DNA of 64,000 nucleotides from Magicicada septendecula (lineage: Eukaryota > Arthropoda > Insecta > Hemiptera > Cicadidae), in assembly GCA_034769895.1 (NCBI GenBank), contig CM068373.1, positions 440,553,080 to 440,617,079 of the forward strand. The letters run 5' to 3'. Shown piece after piece: positions 33,314-43,442 of the stretch; the stretch's first letter is position 1, and each line of letters begins with the position of its first letter. The notes below the pieces were generated by a model that was given only the letters and a program-made list of their open reading frames with translations, searched no databases and was not told where the DNA came from. The position numbers and the translations under genes are program-made.

Positions 33314-34257
33314 GGTGACAAACTACTTTTAATAAACAATTTTTTTAATTTATTTCACTATACGCCTCTGAACCTATATGTAATTATTTGTAAACTGCGT
33401 TACCTGTTGCAGCAAACGATAATATTTAACATGATTTTAATGTTGTTGTTGCTTCTTCTACAAGTACGACACATTAATTTATTTCACTACAGTGATATAT
33501 ACATACATACAATGACTATAGCATATTTAAATCTGTTATCTGTTATCTGTTTTATTGGACCTACATGTACATGATTCGTATGCACGTTGTCTGTATGTGT
33601 GTGCGTGTGCGTGTGTGTGTGTGTGTGTTGCGTATGTGTGCGTGTACGTCTGTGTGTGTGTGCGTGCACGTGTGGTGTAACCCAAACGTGTGTACGTTGT
33701 ATGTATGTATGTGTGTGATTACGTTACGTATGCGTGCGCGCGCGCGCGCGCGCGCGCGTGTGTGTGTGTGTGATATTTAACATGATTTTAATGTTGTTGT
33801 TGCTTCTTCTACAAGTACGACACATTAATTTATTTCACTATACGCCTCTGGACCTATATGTAATTATTTGTAAACTGCTTTACCTGTTGCAGCAAACGTT
33901 AACACTAGAACGATTATTATTCAGTGATATATACATACATACAATTTACTTATTAAACACTTCAATGATTGTAACGTCTTACAATGACTATAGCATATTT
34001 AAATCTGTTATCTGTTTATTGGCCCTACATGTACACGTTGTATGTATGTGTATGATTACGTTGCGTTTGCGTCTGTGTGTGGGCGCGTTGCGTGTTTGGT
34101 TACGTTGCGTATGCGTATGTATGTGTGTGTGTGTGATTACGTTGCGTATGCGTCTGTATGTGCGCGCGTTGCGTGTGCATCTGTGTGTGTGATATTTAAC
34201 ATGATTTTAATGTTGTTGTTGTATTGTTATGTTGCAGGTTGCTTCTTCTACAAGTAC

Positions 34258-34740
34258 GACACACAATTATATATAAACTTTCGAAAAATATCAATTTCTA
34301 ATGTATTTATTTAATTGTGAATTTTATATTGTGAATGTTAAAATATATTTAATCATTAAACAAATTATGACTTTATTTTATTTCACTCTACACCTCTGAA
34401 CATGTGTACAATTAATTTATTTTTTGTGAACTGTTACATCAGAAGATTTGTATGAATTTCAGTCGCCGTTTTCATGTGTGTGTATAATTTTAATTTATTT
34501 CGCTATACACTACTGAACCTATGTGTGTGTGTGTAAACTGCAACCTTAAAACAGAAGTATTGTACCAGATTGCTAAGCCGTTAACGTATGGATTTGTCAT
34601 CTGTAACAACATAACAGGTAAGTAGTTCATTGACGCCAAATATATATATATTTCTAACAAGGATCAATCACACTGACTGCATTATAAAACTATTAATTAA
34701 TTATTTAATACATTGAAAAATGAAGACGACGTTTTGACAA
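34258..34740 (+). repeat. Diverged modules continuing beyond the right arm
   Basis: Two further, older copies of the module that ends each unit in the arm (TTTATTTC-CT-TACAC-CTGAAC, then TGTGAACTG or GTAAACTGC) occur at about 34377-34440 and 34494-34560. The ancestral locus was thus a tandem array before the palindrome formed. Confidence 0.45.
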
Positions 34741-34848
34741 CGAAAGAGAGATAGTGCTAAAATTATTTATTCATCACACCGACTACTCAATGTACGAGAG
34801 GGAGACAGGAGAAAGGGTATGGAACCTTGCATAGTTGAAACGTGTGAA

Positions 34849-34849
<1 letters not shown>

Positions 34850-34897
<48 letters not shown>

Positions 34898-35580
34898 GTT
34901 AATATTTGTCGAATAAATATAAACTTTCTAATTTCATATACATGCGCTCGGTACTGACCACAGTTTGAGCATAACGTTTGACAACGAGAGAGACATACAC
35001 AACGTGTGAGAGAGAGAGAGATGGAGAGAGAGAGAGAGGACGAATAATACAGAGGTTGGTACATCTGATCATATAGATTTAATATACATTATAACACGCG
35101 ACAAATTTGAACTCATGTAAAGGTTGGTACACTTAATCATATATTTTAATATACACTATAATGCCGGTGAGCATAACGTTTGACAACGAGAGAGAGAGAG
35201 AGACATACACACCGTGTGAGAGAGAGAGAGAGAGAGTAACAATTATGATCATATATAGTTTGAATTTCCCACCACAGAAGAGAAAGAAATGTTGGCAGAT
35301 CTGCTCTATACACGCACACAATAATTTAAGATTGGTAACCCTGATCATATATTTTAATATATACACTATATAACACATATTTGAATTCCCCCCCCACCGC
35401 AGAAAATGTTGACAACCCTGCTCATATAAAATATCTATACACTATAATAATACTACAGAGGTTGGTACACCTGATCATATAGATTTAATATACATTATAA
35501 CACACAACAAATTTGAACTCATGCAAAGGTTGGTACACCTGATCATATATTTTAGTATACACTATAATGCTTCGAGTTGG
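34850..35580 (+). repeat. GA microsatellites and duplicated 'GGTTGGTACA' blocks
   Basis: (GA)n runs lie at about 34852-34893, 35010-35040 and 35189-35236, the latter two inside a repeated block (GAGCATAACGTTTGACAACG then CATACACA). A second block, AGGTTGGTACA followed by TGATCATATA and AATATACA, occurs at about 35052, 35122, 35460 and 35527; 35041-35165 and 35447-35575 are duplicates of each other. Non-coding. Confidence 0.7.
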
Positions 35581-35639
35581 AACCACCCCCCACCCACTGA
35601 TATGAAATAAAAAAAAAAACAACCTCCCACCCAACACCA

Positions 35640-36300
35640 CCCACTGATATGCAAATCAACTTTCTTAAAAAAATAAAAAAGTATATTCACGGATGCTGGT
35701 GGTCCATTGAACATCATCCCACCAAATCAATTTAATTAAAAAAAATAAAAAAATAAAATTAAAAAAATTAAAAAATTTATTCGCGGAAATTCGCGGTGCT
35801 GTGGTCCATTGGGATGCTGCGGGTCCAGCGGTGGCGGTGTCATCTCTGAGATCATGTTTTTTATTGTTTTTTTAGTGTTTTTTAAGAAGGCGGCATTCCT
35901 TTGTGAGTTTGAACCGGCATTTTCCCCGAATGACGCTTTCACAATTCAATTTATCAATTGACTGAACCGAAAGACAGACTTTCAAGAAACTTCCACCACC
36001 ATCTATCCCAAACTTCAAATGGACTTACTCAAGTTGCCTATTTCCTTTTACATATTCAATTAATCCCTTTAAATTATTACAGAACACTACAGTTTCTATA
36101 ACATTATTTTTTATATTATCTTTGGCATTTACAATGGTGAAGGCAGGCAAATATATCTGTTTCTTCAAAAATACGTAAAATACTTATTTTAACTGTTAAA
36201 ATTAACGTGTTGAAAAAACGGCTCGGGGATTTTTTAAAAAATAGTGTTAAGTTACATTAAATACATCCAGAAATCAAACAAAAGAAAAAAATCCGAGGTG
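35640..36300 (+). other. A-rich DNA with two copies of a segment from the palindrome
   Basis: TTCACGGATGCTG followed by GGTCCATTG at about 35690 and a longer form at 35775-35860 (with GCGGTGGCG) match the sequence flanking the A/T run in the palindrome arms (about 29130-29230 and 29655-29790). No gene; an A-rich low-complexity stretch separates the two copies. Confidence 0.5.
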
Positions 36301-36559
36301 CTTTGGCCTTCGATTTAAACTTGGTTCAGGACCCCTGTGATATCTTAGCCGAAAGGCCTCTGTTTTGGGGCGCAGGAGGTTCGCCCTCACCCTGCTCTTT
36401 CTGAGATAGGATTTGGTGGCTTTGTATCAGTTATTCTGATACTGAACGTTTCTTAGTATTTTCAGTGCTCACCTATCGGCATCAGTAAGCACTCTTAAGA
36501 TCCTAAGCCACTCAAAATGAAGAAATTTGAATAAAAGAAGAAAGACACCCTAGCCCTCG

Positions 36560-37015
36560 AGATAATTTGTGGTAGGCCTACAATTCATAAAAATCTTAGA
36601 AATAAAGCACGACACTGCACAAGGATTAAATTTTATAAGACAATTGCAATACCCACATGGACATAAGCGAGTTAGGCGTCGATCGTGACAAAAAAAGAAT
36701 GCGGCAAGATTCAGAATGCTGAAATCCAGTTTCTTCGAAGTACTTTAAACTATAGATACAAGATAGAATAAGGAATGAAGATATTAGAGCAGAACTGGAA
36801 GGTGTCGGCATAAATGAAATTATTTCAACTTAAACAAGACAATGGTGGATCATCTGTAAAGGATGACAGAGAATCGATTGCCGAAAGCGGCACTAAACTA
36901 TAAAGCCATTGGTAGAAAAGATGTGCATCTTCCGACGATGAGATGGGTGCCGGAACAGGTTTCTATAAGCTAATCCGTGAAGAGAAGAACAAGAAGAAGA
37001 ACCTTATTCCTTATT
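36560..37015 (+). pseudogene. Relic of a LINE reverse transcriptase C-terminus
   Basis: Short pieces in changing frames keep the order of the region after the RT domain: KFYKTIAIPTWT with a stop where 'YASE' would follow, a FLRS-type piece with RNEDIRAEL near 36770, and LNYKAIGRKDV...MRWVPEQV near 36895-36960. These match the ending of LINE ORF2 proteins that close with 'RPRKRW'-type motifs. Several stops and frameshifts separate them, so the copy is old. Confidence 0.6.
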
Positions 37016-37442
37016 GTTATGTTGTACAGGGTCAAAATAAACTGGTGGATCCTTGGTGAACTAACTAGTGATTGCCTCTTGCCGTCTTTTAGTCTTTTAT
37101 TATAAACAAATTCATCGCATGTTAGAGAAGACTTCACATTACGACGATGAGAATTTTTTTTTTTTTTAGGTGTCTCATTTTGGTTCTACTTTTATCACTA
37201 TCACTGTTATAGTGACGTGCCTACATGGGACAAACAGGCAGGGACTGGCACACATGTTATTTTGAATTTTGAACACATCATAAACTGTAAAAATACGTAT
37301 ATCGTATATCCAAACTCGCCAATCGCATGCAAAGCACTCAACATACGTACACAGACATCAACACAAATTCACAAATACAATACACATACTTTTTGAACAA
37401 GGCCAAAAAACTAAACTCAACAAGACAAGATAATTAGAAGTA

Positions 37443-38282
37443 CAGTGGTCTCTCTCCTATCCGACGTGGATGGGACCGGGTAACGGTCGGATAATGGAAA
37501 AGTCGGTTAACAGAACGGGAGCTCATTTATGACCGTCGACAAGAAAAACTGAAGTGTATTCGAAGTACACTTTGTACTGTATCTATAAATGAAACGCGTA
37601 CGATAAAATTGGATAAATGGTTTAATTATAATTGCTTTAATTATCTGTGAGTACAGTAAATAAAATATATACTGTAGTGTACATGAATGACTTACCTTAA
37701 TTATGAAAACAAGAAATAAATTACCGTCTGCTTTCTTTTGGCTCATGTCGGTTCTAATTTATAAGGAAACAAAGATTTTGGGTGTTAAGTAAAGTAAGTA
37801 GGCAGTAAATTAAAATTGTAACACGAAAACGTGTTACGTATATTTACTGTACAATTAAGCTACGCAAAAACAAACACTTTAATGCACACTGTACACTTAA
37901 AAAGTTTAAAAGTCTTGGATTCATGAGAAAAAGTTGGTCATTTTCTTTTGTTTTATGTTACTCTGACGTCTGTCAGCTGCATAATCTCTCCACTTTTTCA
38001 GGTTCAGTGCATCGAATGGCGTTGAAGTAGGCTGTTGTTCAACATACACACTGATTTATGACACAGTAAAGTATTTTAACAGTGGTAATCATTAAGCATA
38101 GTACAGTATTTCATCGTTAATAGAATATAATGTACGTACTGTAAATAATCTTTATTAAAAATTGATTAATAATGTATTATTTGTGTACGTATGTATAGTT
38201 AATTTTTTCCACTCTTTCTAGTGAAACAGTCGGTTAATGGAATGGTCGGTTAACAGATCGTCGGTTGAGAGAGAGGTCACTG
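37443..38282 (-). mobile_element. pogo/Tigger-like DNA transposon, decayed copy A
   Basis: The ends are imperfect inverted repeats (left CAGTGGTCTCTCTC..TCCGACG, right CGTCGGTTGAGAGAGAGG-TCACTG) flanked by TA on both sides (37441-37442 and 38283-38284), the pogo/Tc1 target duplication. Subterminal copies of GTCGGTTAA(C/T) occur near both ends. At 840 bp it is an internally deleted copy that retains only the end of the transposase. Confidence 0.75.
37921..38065 (-). pseudogene. C-terminus of pogo/Tigger transposase (copy A)
   Basis: The minus-strand frame contains ALNLKKWRDYAADRRQ and ends QKKMTNFFS then TGA at 37921-37923. A final 'L..W R..A...R....Q..I..FF' helix is the characteristic tail of Tigger/jerky-type DDE transposases. 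The DNA-binding and catalytic parts are gone. Confidence 0.6.
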
Positions 38283-38289
38283 TATGCAA

Positions 38290-39577
38290 ACATTAAATAA
38301 GCCAACTCCATTTAATATTAAATGATCAAACAGTTCACAGCAGACGGCGCTATAGCAACAACCAGCACCAGGAACAAAGCAAACGTCAGGACCAGTATCA
38401 CGCTGATGTGTGACGAACGTCATGAAAGGGTTATATTCATTTCCAGTAATGCTGTTTAATTTGTATAATCATTTGTTAAAAATTGGTCGCTCGCCGAAAC
38501 TCTCTTTGCTTCTGTAGCGACCTCGTCCTTCCCTTTTCTGGGGACCATTAGTACGACAGAACCACCACCCCCTATTAGAGACAAATGCCCTCGGGCGATT
38601 CTAGATGACCCCCATAAGTCAACCTCTTTGCTTTCTGAATAGCGCCAGTATCTTCCTTTCCTCTCTGCTACCTTCGCCCCTCAGGGACATCCTTCCCTAA
38701 GTATGTTGGCACACTGCTTGGTGTTCTTACCGTTTCCCGCCGGCACGGAGGTTCCCTGCCTCGCGGGAAACGACCGACGCCTCAAGGCGTCTGCCTACTG
38801 GGCCGGCGCGGGCTGCACCTGCCGTCCGCTTCGCCACCAGTGGCAGTGCTACTACCATGACCTAAACCCCTTCAAAATTAAAATTGTTAAAAACATGAAA
38901 GTCCAGCCATCGGCCACGTCCCGGAAGCTGGAATCCAGCCATGGGTGCAAAAACGCCCCACTGCCCAGCGCAATGCAATACAATGTTATATATAATATAA
39001 TATATAATATATTCTCAAATTTCATTGATTTGTTTTATACAGCTCTGACTAAATAGTGTAGTGAATTGATTTTGATTTAAAATATAACGTAGTTTTTCAC
39101 TGAATAAAAATGAATATTTTAAACCCCCTGAGATTTACAACAGTTATTATAAACTACATTTGAAGCATAGTCTGCAGACAAAACGGGGGGAGATAGTGAA
39201 AGACTGATGGGACTGTGTACCTGGGGGGGGGGGGGATTCCCACAGTCGCTGGTTTAACACCTGTCTTGTCGCACCCGGCGATTGTCACATCATACATTTT
39301 AAAAGTTCAATTCAGTTGTGATTATTTGATGTCAGGCAAACAAAACATGTGTCAGACCCGCGATCCGTGGTGTTCTTAATATTACTGTATATTTAAAAAT
39401 TAAAAATATATGTGAGTCTGGAAATGATTTTAACAGTCAAAGTCATTGATAAACAAATTAATAGAGATACAGAGATACGCAAATTTGTTTTGACTTTTGC
39501 ATAACGTCCGTGCGGTGATCAGCTGATTGCTGTAGGAGCGGGCGGGGGTTTGAACGTGTTGTTAAACGGCATTTTGT

Positions 39578-39618
<41 letters not shown>

Positions 39619-39940
39619 GGAGCGGGGGCAGATAACAGATATTAACGGGTTACTACTGGCAGCAGAGTTTCAGTGGTAGTCGGTATTTGGCCGGCAGTGG
39701 ATATCTCTTTACTCTGGTCCAGTTACAGCTACTACCCGTATCCGCATTCAAGATACAGTTTTTTTTCCATACAAATTTAACAACAACTTAAGCGATTCAA
39801 CTATATTTACAGAATACAAGTTTATTATCAAAGCAAATTTTTTGTAGTTTCTTCGTTGTTGGTTTTTTTTTGACATTTTTCGTAAACGTATTTGTGAATA
39901 ACAGTAGTAATTATAAACTTTCTAAGTTTGTAACCGACAC
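38290..39940 (+). other. Intergenic; GC-rich repeat-like block and TG microsatellite
   Basis: 38470-38960 is strikingly GC-rich (CCCGCCGGCACGGAGG, GGGCCGGCGCGGGC) and ends in an (ATATA)n stretch; it may be the 5' or 3' part of a LINE, but no motif proves it. A G10 run lies at about 39224-39233 and a (TG)n run at about 39583-39617. 39620-39940 could be the 5' untranslated region of the candidate exon at 39944. Confidence 0.4.
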
Positions 39941-39943
39941 AAA

Positions 39944-41510
39944 ATGGAGACAAAAAGACGCTTAGTATTCAATAAGATCATCTACACGATAGTGGAAGAC
40001 GAGAACCATAATTTTGACAACGAGTACGATGATTACGATCGGTTTCCCGTCTGCGAGGTGTGCAACTACCAGTACATCATCTGTATCTGCGAGGGCATCA
40101 AGGAAACCAGGTATGCGATAGCGCGCGCCTCTCCACCATTTCTTAACGCATATTACAATCCAAATTTGAAATGTTTATTACGTTTTTTGTTGTGTGTGTG
40201 TGTGTGTGTGTTTCTTTTCTAGTTTGTTTATACTGTTGTATTTCAGTTTGATTATTTATACTGGTATTTTAGATATAAACCTGTATAAAACTATATGCAA
40301 GAACAGTGGCGTGACTACGGGGGGATAACGGGGATCAGCCATTATATCCCCTAAGAGTATTATATTTCAGCAAAATTCCATAATCAATTAACGTAGGCCT
40401 TTTTGTAAGCCAGTTGCGTTTGTTAAAACAAGACTTTTAAATAACTGTATAATTAAAAGAAATTACAATACACTAAAAACTCGTTTTTCCGAATCGCGTT
40501 TATCCGAAAATCCGGTTTATCCGAAACAATTTTTAGTAAATTTTAAAAATACACAAAAGCCTTTTTCTGTAACTATAATCTATATTTAATAGTGTAGACA
40601 AGCGATTCCACGTGATATAAAGTAGAAAGTCAATAATCAGAACTAACTGGGATAAGGGGTAGTCCGAATTATTGATTTGATCGGATTTTCGAACATAAAG
40701 TATTATAGTGGATGGTTAGTGAGGATCGGTCAATAATACAAATTTTAGCTATTTTGCGTCTTTTATACTTTGCTATTTATACTGGTCTTTTAGATATAAA
40801 CCTGTATAAAACTATATGCAATAGGAGTGGCGTGACTGCGGGGGGATAATGGCCGATCCTCACTAACCATCCACTAAAACATTCATTGATTGACGGTCAC
40901 TAAAAATTTAAGGATTTAATAAAGTATTATGTTCATATATTGTACACATAAAGTAACATTAACATAAATGTAAACACTGAAACTTCCCCTGTAGAACTTC
41001 TAACAATGAAACGACTTCGAGATCGGGCAGCCAGCAAACGAGCTTCAAAGCTTAGGCAAGAAACTATGATTGATTATTGTACGAACGAGAAATAGGACTG
41101 TTCCAGTACTGTAGAAACTATAATTTACAGTGTGGTGCTGTTTTATAGTGTATTGTGTCATATTCACTGTAATAAACTTTAAAATTATTATTATTAAATA
41201 AAGTTACTGTACTTACGTAATATGTATTATTACTATTTAAATAGAAGTTTCGGTTTATCCGAAATTTCATTTATCCAAAACGGACGCGGTCCCATCAGAT
41301 TCGGATAAACGAGTTTTTAGTGTATTTCAGAATTAATAAAATAGACTTTTCATAATAATAACAATCACTCAACGTTTGGTAGTAAATAACGTACATATTT
41401 GCACCCTTAAAAACCAACTATGTACACGCCACAAAGTCAGAGCCTATTAATCGACCTTTATATTATGTTTTTCCCGCAGACACACTTCCCCTTACTGGGC
41501 TATCTCATGA
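39944..41510 (+). CDS. Candidate two-exon host gene (join 39944-40110, 41480-41510)
   Basis: Exon 1 starts at an ATG in good context (ACAAAATGG) and encodes an acidic, non-repetitive peptide (METKRRLVFNKIIYTIVEDE..., with FPVCEVCNYQYIICICEG) up to CCAG|GTATGC, a fair splice donor at 40110/40111. About 1.4 kb on, TATTATGTTTTTCCCGCAG is a strong acceptor at 41479/41480; joining keeps phase (AG|A = Arg) and gives nine more residues (HTSPYWAIS) and a TGA. The product would be 65 residues with a CxxC...CxC cluster that might bind metal. The intron holds pogo copy B. No family recognised; exon 1 may instead splice to another exon. Confidence 0.38.
40707..40875 (+). repeat. Inverted-repeat-bounded block inside pogo copy B
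   Basis: Perfect 23-bp inverted repeats (40707-40729 and 40853-40875) enclose about 120 bp. Most of the enclosed DNA (about 40772-40852) is a diverged direct copy of sequence lying just outside the pogo element (about 40245-40335: ATATAAACCTGTATAAAACT, then GTGGCGTGACT-CGGGGGGATAA). Confidence 0.75.
40960..41095 (+). pseudogene. C-terminus of pogo/Tigger transposase (copy B)
   Basis: The frame reads VELLTMKRLRDRAASKRASK and ends RQETMIDYCTNEK with TAG at 41093-41095. This basic helix plus short tail is the usual end of pogo/jerky transposases. No catalytic domain remains upstream. Confidence 0.6.
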
Positions 41511-41690
41511 CTCCTCCAGTCTAACATCTCTATGGTATGAACCGTCGTCTTTAGTCAGATAAACTAGCAGTTCCGTTACTTTAATTTGGAAAAAGTAGAA
41601 GATTTAATTGCTGTATTTTACATGAAAATAATGTACTTTAGCACCAGCCTTTAGTTGTTTACAACAGTTGGCTACCACGGCCGGAGTCTT
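41325..41690 (+). other. Putative intron end, terminal exon and downstream DNA
   Basis: Apart from the candidate acceptor and short exon (41480-41510) nothing is recognised here. ATGAAAATAATG and TTTAGCACC-type AT-rich sequence follows. Confidence 0.3.
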
Positions 41691-41698
41691 TGATAAAA

Positions 41699-41923
41699 GA
41701 ATTTATATCCGGGCTGTTTGGCTGTGGTCGATTGCTTTGTTCTGTCACTATCTAAACGTTGCGGCCACCCACCGGAGGCCTTCTTCAGTAGAAAAACCTC
41801 AAAGAGGTGCGTAGGAGTACGTTCGGCTCTCCACCCTTTTGTCAAACACTTTACAGACTTTTTCCTACTGAAGAAGGCGAACAAAGCAGTCGACCACGGC
41901 CAAACAGCCCGGATATAAATTGC
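41699..41923 (+). mobile_element. Palindromic MITE-like element (family member 1)
   Basis: The left end AATTTATATCCGGGCTGTTT and right end AAACAGCCCGGATATAAATT are inverted repeats of about 45 bp with few mismatches (GGCTGTGGTCGA/TCGACCACGGCC). A second inner pair (GGCCTTCTTCAGTAG / CTACTGAAGAAGG) makes most of the 225 bp self-complementary. No gene. A relative is at 55740. Confidence 0.72.
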
Positions 41924-41929
41924 TTATAA

Positions 41930-42830
41930 CATTCTTGGAACAACATCCTTAAAACTAAAGTTCGAAGAAGTAAGAACCTAGATTTTTCAAAATATCATCA
42001 GAAAGACTAATCACAAGATTCGTTTAGAATACAACTTAGCATTAACGTGATTACTAATGACTTGAGATTTAGTACCATCAATTTGAATAACAAATTAGTT
42101 ACGATAAAATATTAGGCAATCAGAGCTTTTCTATAATTTTTCAACCCTTAGGCATATAATTCACGTAGGTTTTATCCAAAACTTTGAGATGCAAAGAATC
42201 TGTGAAACGTATTTATAAAATTATATGGGTATAATCGTAAATTTCTCATTTGTCATAAGGAAAATGGGAGGGGGGCAACCTTCAATCTAATCTCATCCCT
42301 CCCTCCAAGAAGCTAATCTTATCCCTTCTCCCGTTTACGCCACTGTGTAAGAGTGGTAATCTCAATTGCTGTATAAATCGCCAGAGGCAAATCCACTGTT
42401 TGTATTTGAATATGATTGTAGATTACTTTCCAGCACGCTTCACCTTCATTCGTGTCTATCTTCCACTGTGTTACAGCAACTATTAACTCTTATTTTCTTC
42501 TAATCTTCCTCCACGCCGTGCAACCACGGTCTCATTTTTCCCTAAAAAACGTTTTCGGCTGGCCTTTCATCCGACATTCTTTTCACGTGAACCAACTATG
42601 AAAGCTGAGATTTTAATTGAAAAAGTACTTAACAGCAGTTGATAAAGTTCTAAGTAAGTCAGAATGGGAGGAGAACAAGTCGCTGTAGCGTAACAAGGGG
42701 GCGAATCAGGGGGATGTCTGACAAGTCCCCCCCCCAGCACTATTCAAAATTTCAGCGAAATTCCATAACCACCATTTATGAACAGGTAGGCCTGTTCATA
42801 AGACAGTTGTGTGTATTAAAATAAGGCGTG
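41930..42830 (+). other. Unassigned DNA with a dispersed repeat at its end
   Basis: No gene seen. 42690-42830 (AAATTCCATAA..., GTAGGCCTGTTCATAAG, then CAGTTGTGTG) is a diverged copy of 40310-40445, and both follow a GTAGCGTAAC / GTGGCGTGAC type start with a G/C run. This is a dispersed repeat of unknown class. Confidence 0.4.
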
Positions 42831-42834
42831 TCGC

Positions 42835-43250
42835 GACTCCATTTTTACCTCACAGAATTTTTTAGATTGAACCCCCAAAATAAGACGTGGGAGCGAAAAT
42901 GTAAGGGGGTCAAAAGTTTGACAAAAAACTCAAAAATCCGTATCAGGTATCAAATTAGGGAGAATTTCAACCAAAGTCTGTGAATATAGTGTTCATGTGT
43001 AGAAATTAAAAAATTTTTAAATACCAAGACCCCAAAATGGGATAAAAATCTTTTTAAAAACGTAAAATTCCATGACAGATTAACCCAATATTTAGGCCTA
43101 CTTTAAAAATTTTAATTTTATATGTACCACAGGCCAAAAATGGGAAGTCAAAAGTTAAAAAAAAAAACTTTAAAATTCTGTGTGGGATATCAAATTATGT
43201 GGAATTTTATTCAAACATACAAACTTAGTATTTGTAATAATTTTGAAAAA
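42835..43250 (+). repeat. Dispersed repeat, two tandem diverged copies
   Basis: CCCCAAAATA...GGGAGCGAAAATG, AGTTTGACAAAAA and ATCAGGTATCAAATTA (42880-42960) recur in altered form at about 43020-43250 (CCCCAAAATGGGATAAAAA, GGGATATCAAATTATG) and again at 51770-51935. No coding potential. Confidence 0.55.
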
Positions 43251-43442
43251 ATTAATAATAATGTTAGTGCTCTTGCAAAAACTTTGCAAGTTTCGTACGT
43301 TTGCAATAGTATATTTCATTAGGAATCCAGAAAGTACGTTTTTCCCGTGCGGGTGTGACAAATTCCCATGTGAGGCGAAGACGAGCACGGGAAGCCATGC
43401 AAGCACGGAAAACACTTATGGATGTATAATGAACGATATTTT

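Larger units (their letters stand above)
29384..34257 (-). repeat. Right arm of the ~9.6-kb inverted repeat
   Basis: This arm mirrors 24652-29327 and is about 200 bp longer, because of a longer TG run at 29387-29438, an expanded TTAACCTAAC-containing array near the centre, and the 38-bp tract near 31020-31070. Similarity is lost only at 34257, which is also where the left arm meets the gap, so the real repeat could extend further. Beyond 34257 the same type of module continues in diverged form to about 34560. Confidence 0.93.
40471..41322 (+). mobile_element. pogo/Tigger-like DNA transposon, decayed copy B
   Basis: Inverted ends CACTAAAAACTCGTTT-TCCGAATC (left) and its reverse complement (right, with ATCCG) are flanked by TA at 40469-40470 and 41323-41324. 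TTTATCCGAAA motifs recur inside both ends. The element is 852 bp, keeps the transposase C-terminus, and contains a secondary insertion-like block at 40707-40875. Confidence 0.78.

Noticed and set aside
24652..34257. CRISPR-like or phage-like interpretation of the repeat modules
   Set aside because: Repeats are not regularly spaced, spacers are not unique and the setting is eukaryotic.
34783..35064. Ser/Leu-repeat minus-strand frames over 34783-35378 and 46280-46564
   Set aside because: Translations of (GA)n runs.
36335..36380. U2 snRNA-like string on the minus strand (GGCCTTTCGGCTAAGAT)
   Set aside because: Only the 5' string resembles U2; the following branch-site recognition region and Sm site are not present, so it is not an snRNA gene.
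38703..39056. 117-codon plus-strand frame in the GC-rich block
   Set aside because: The GC-rich block ends in an AT repeat within the frame; no motif, likely repeat-derived chance frame.
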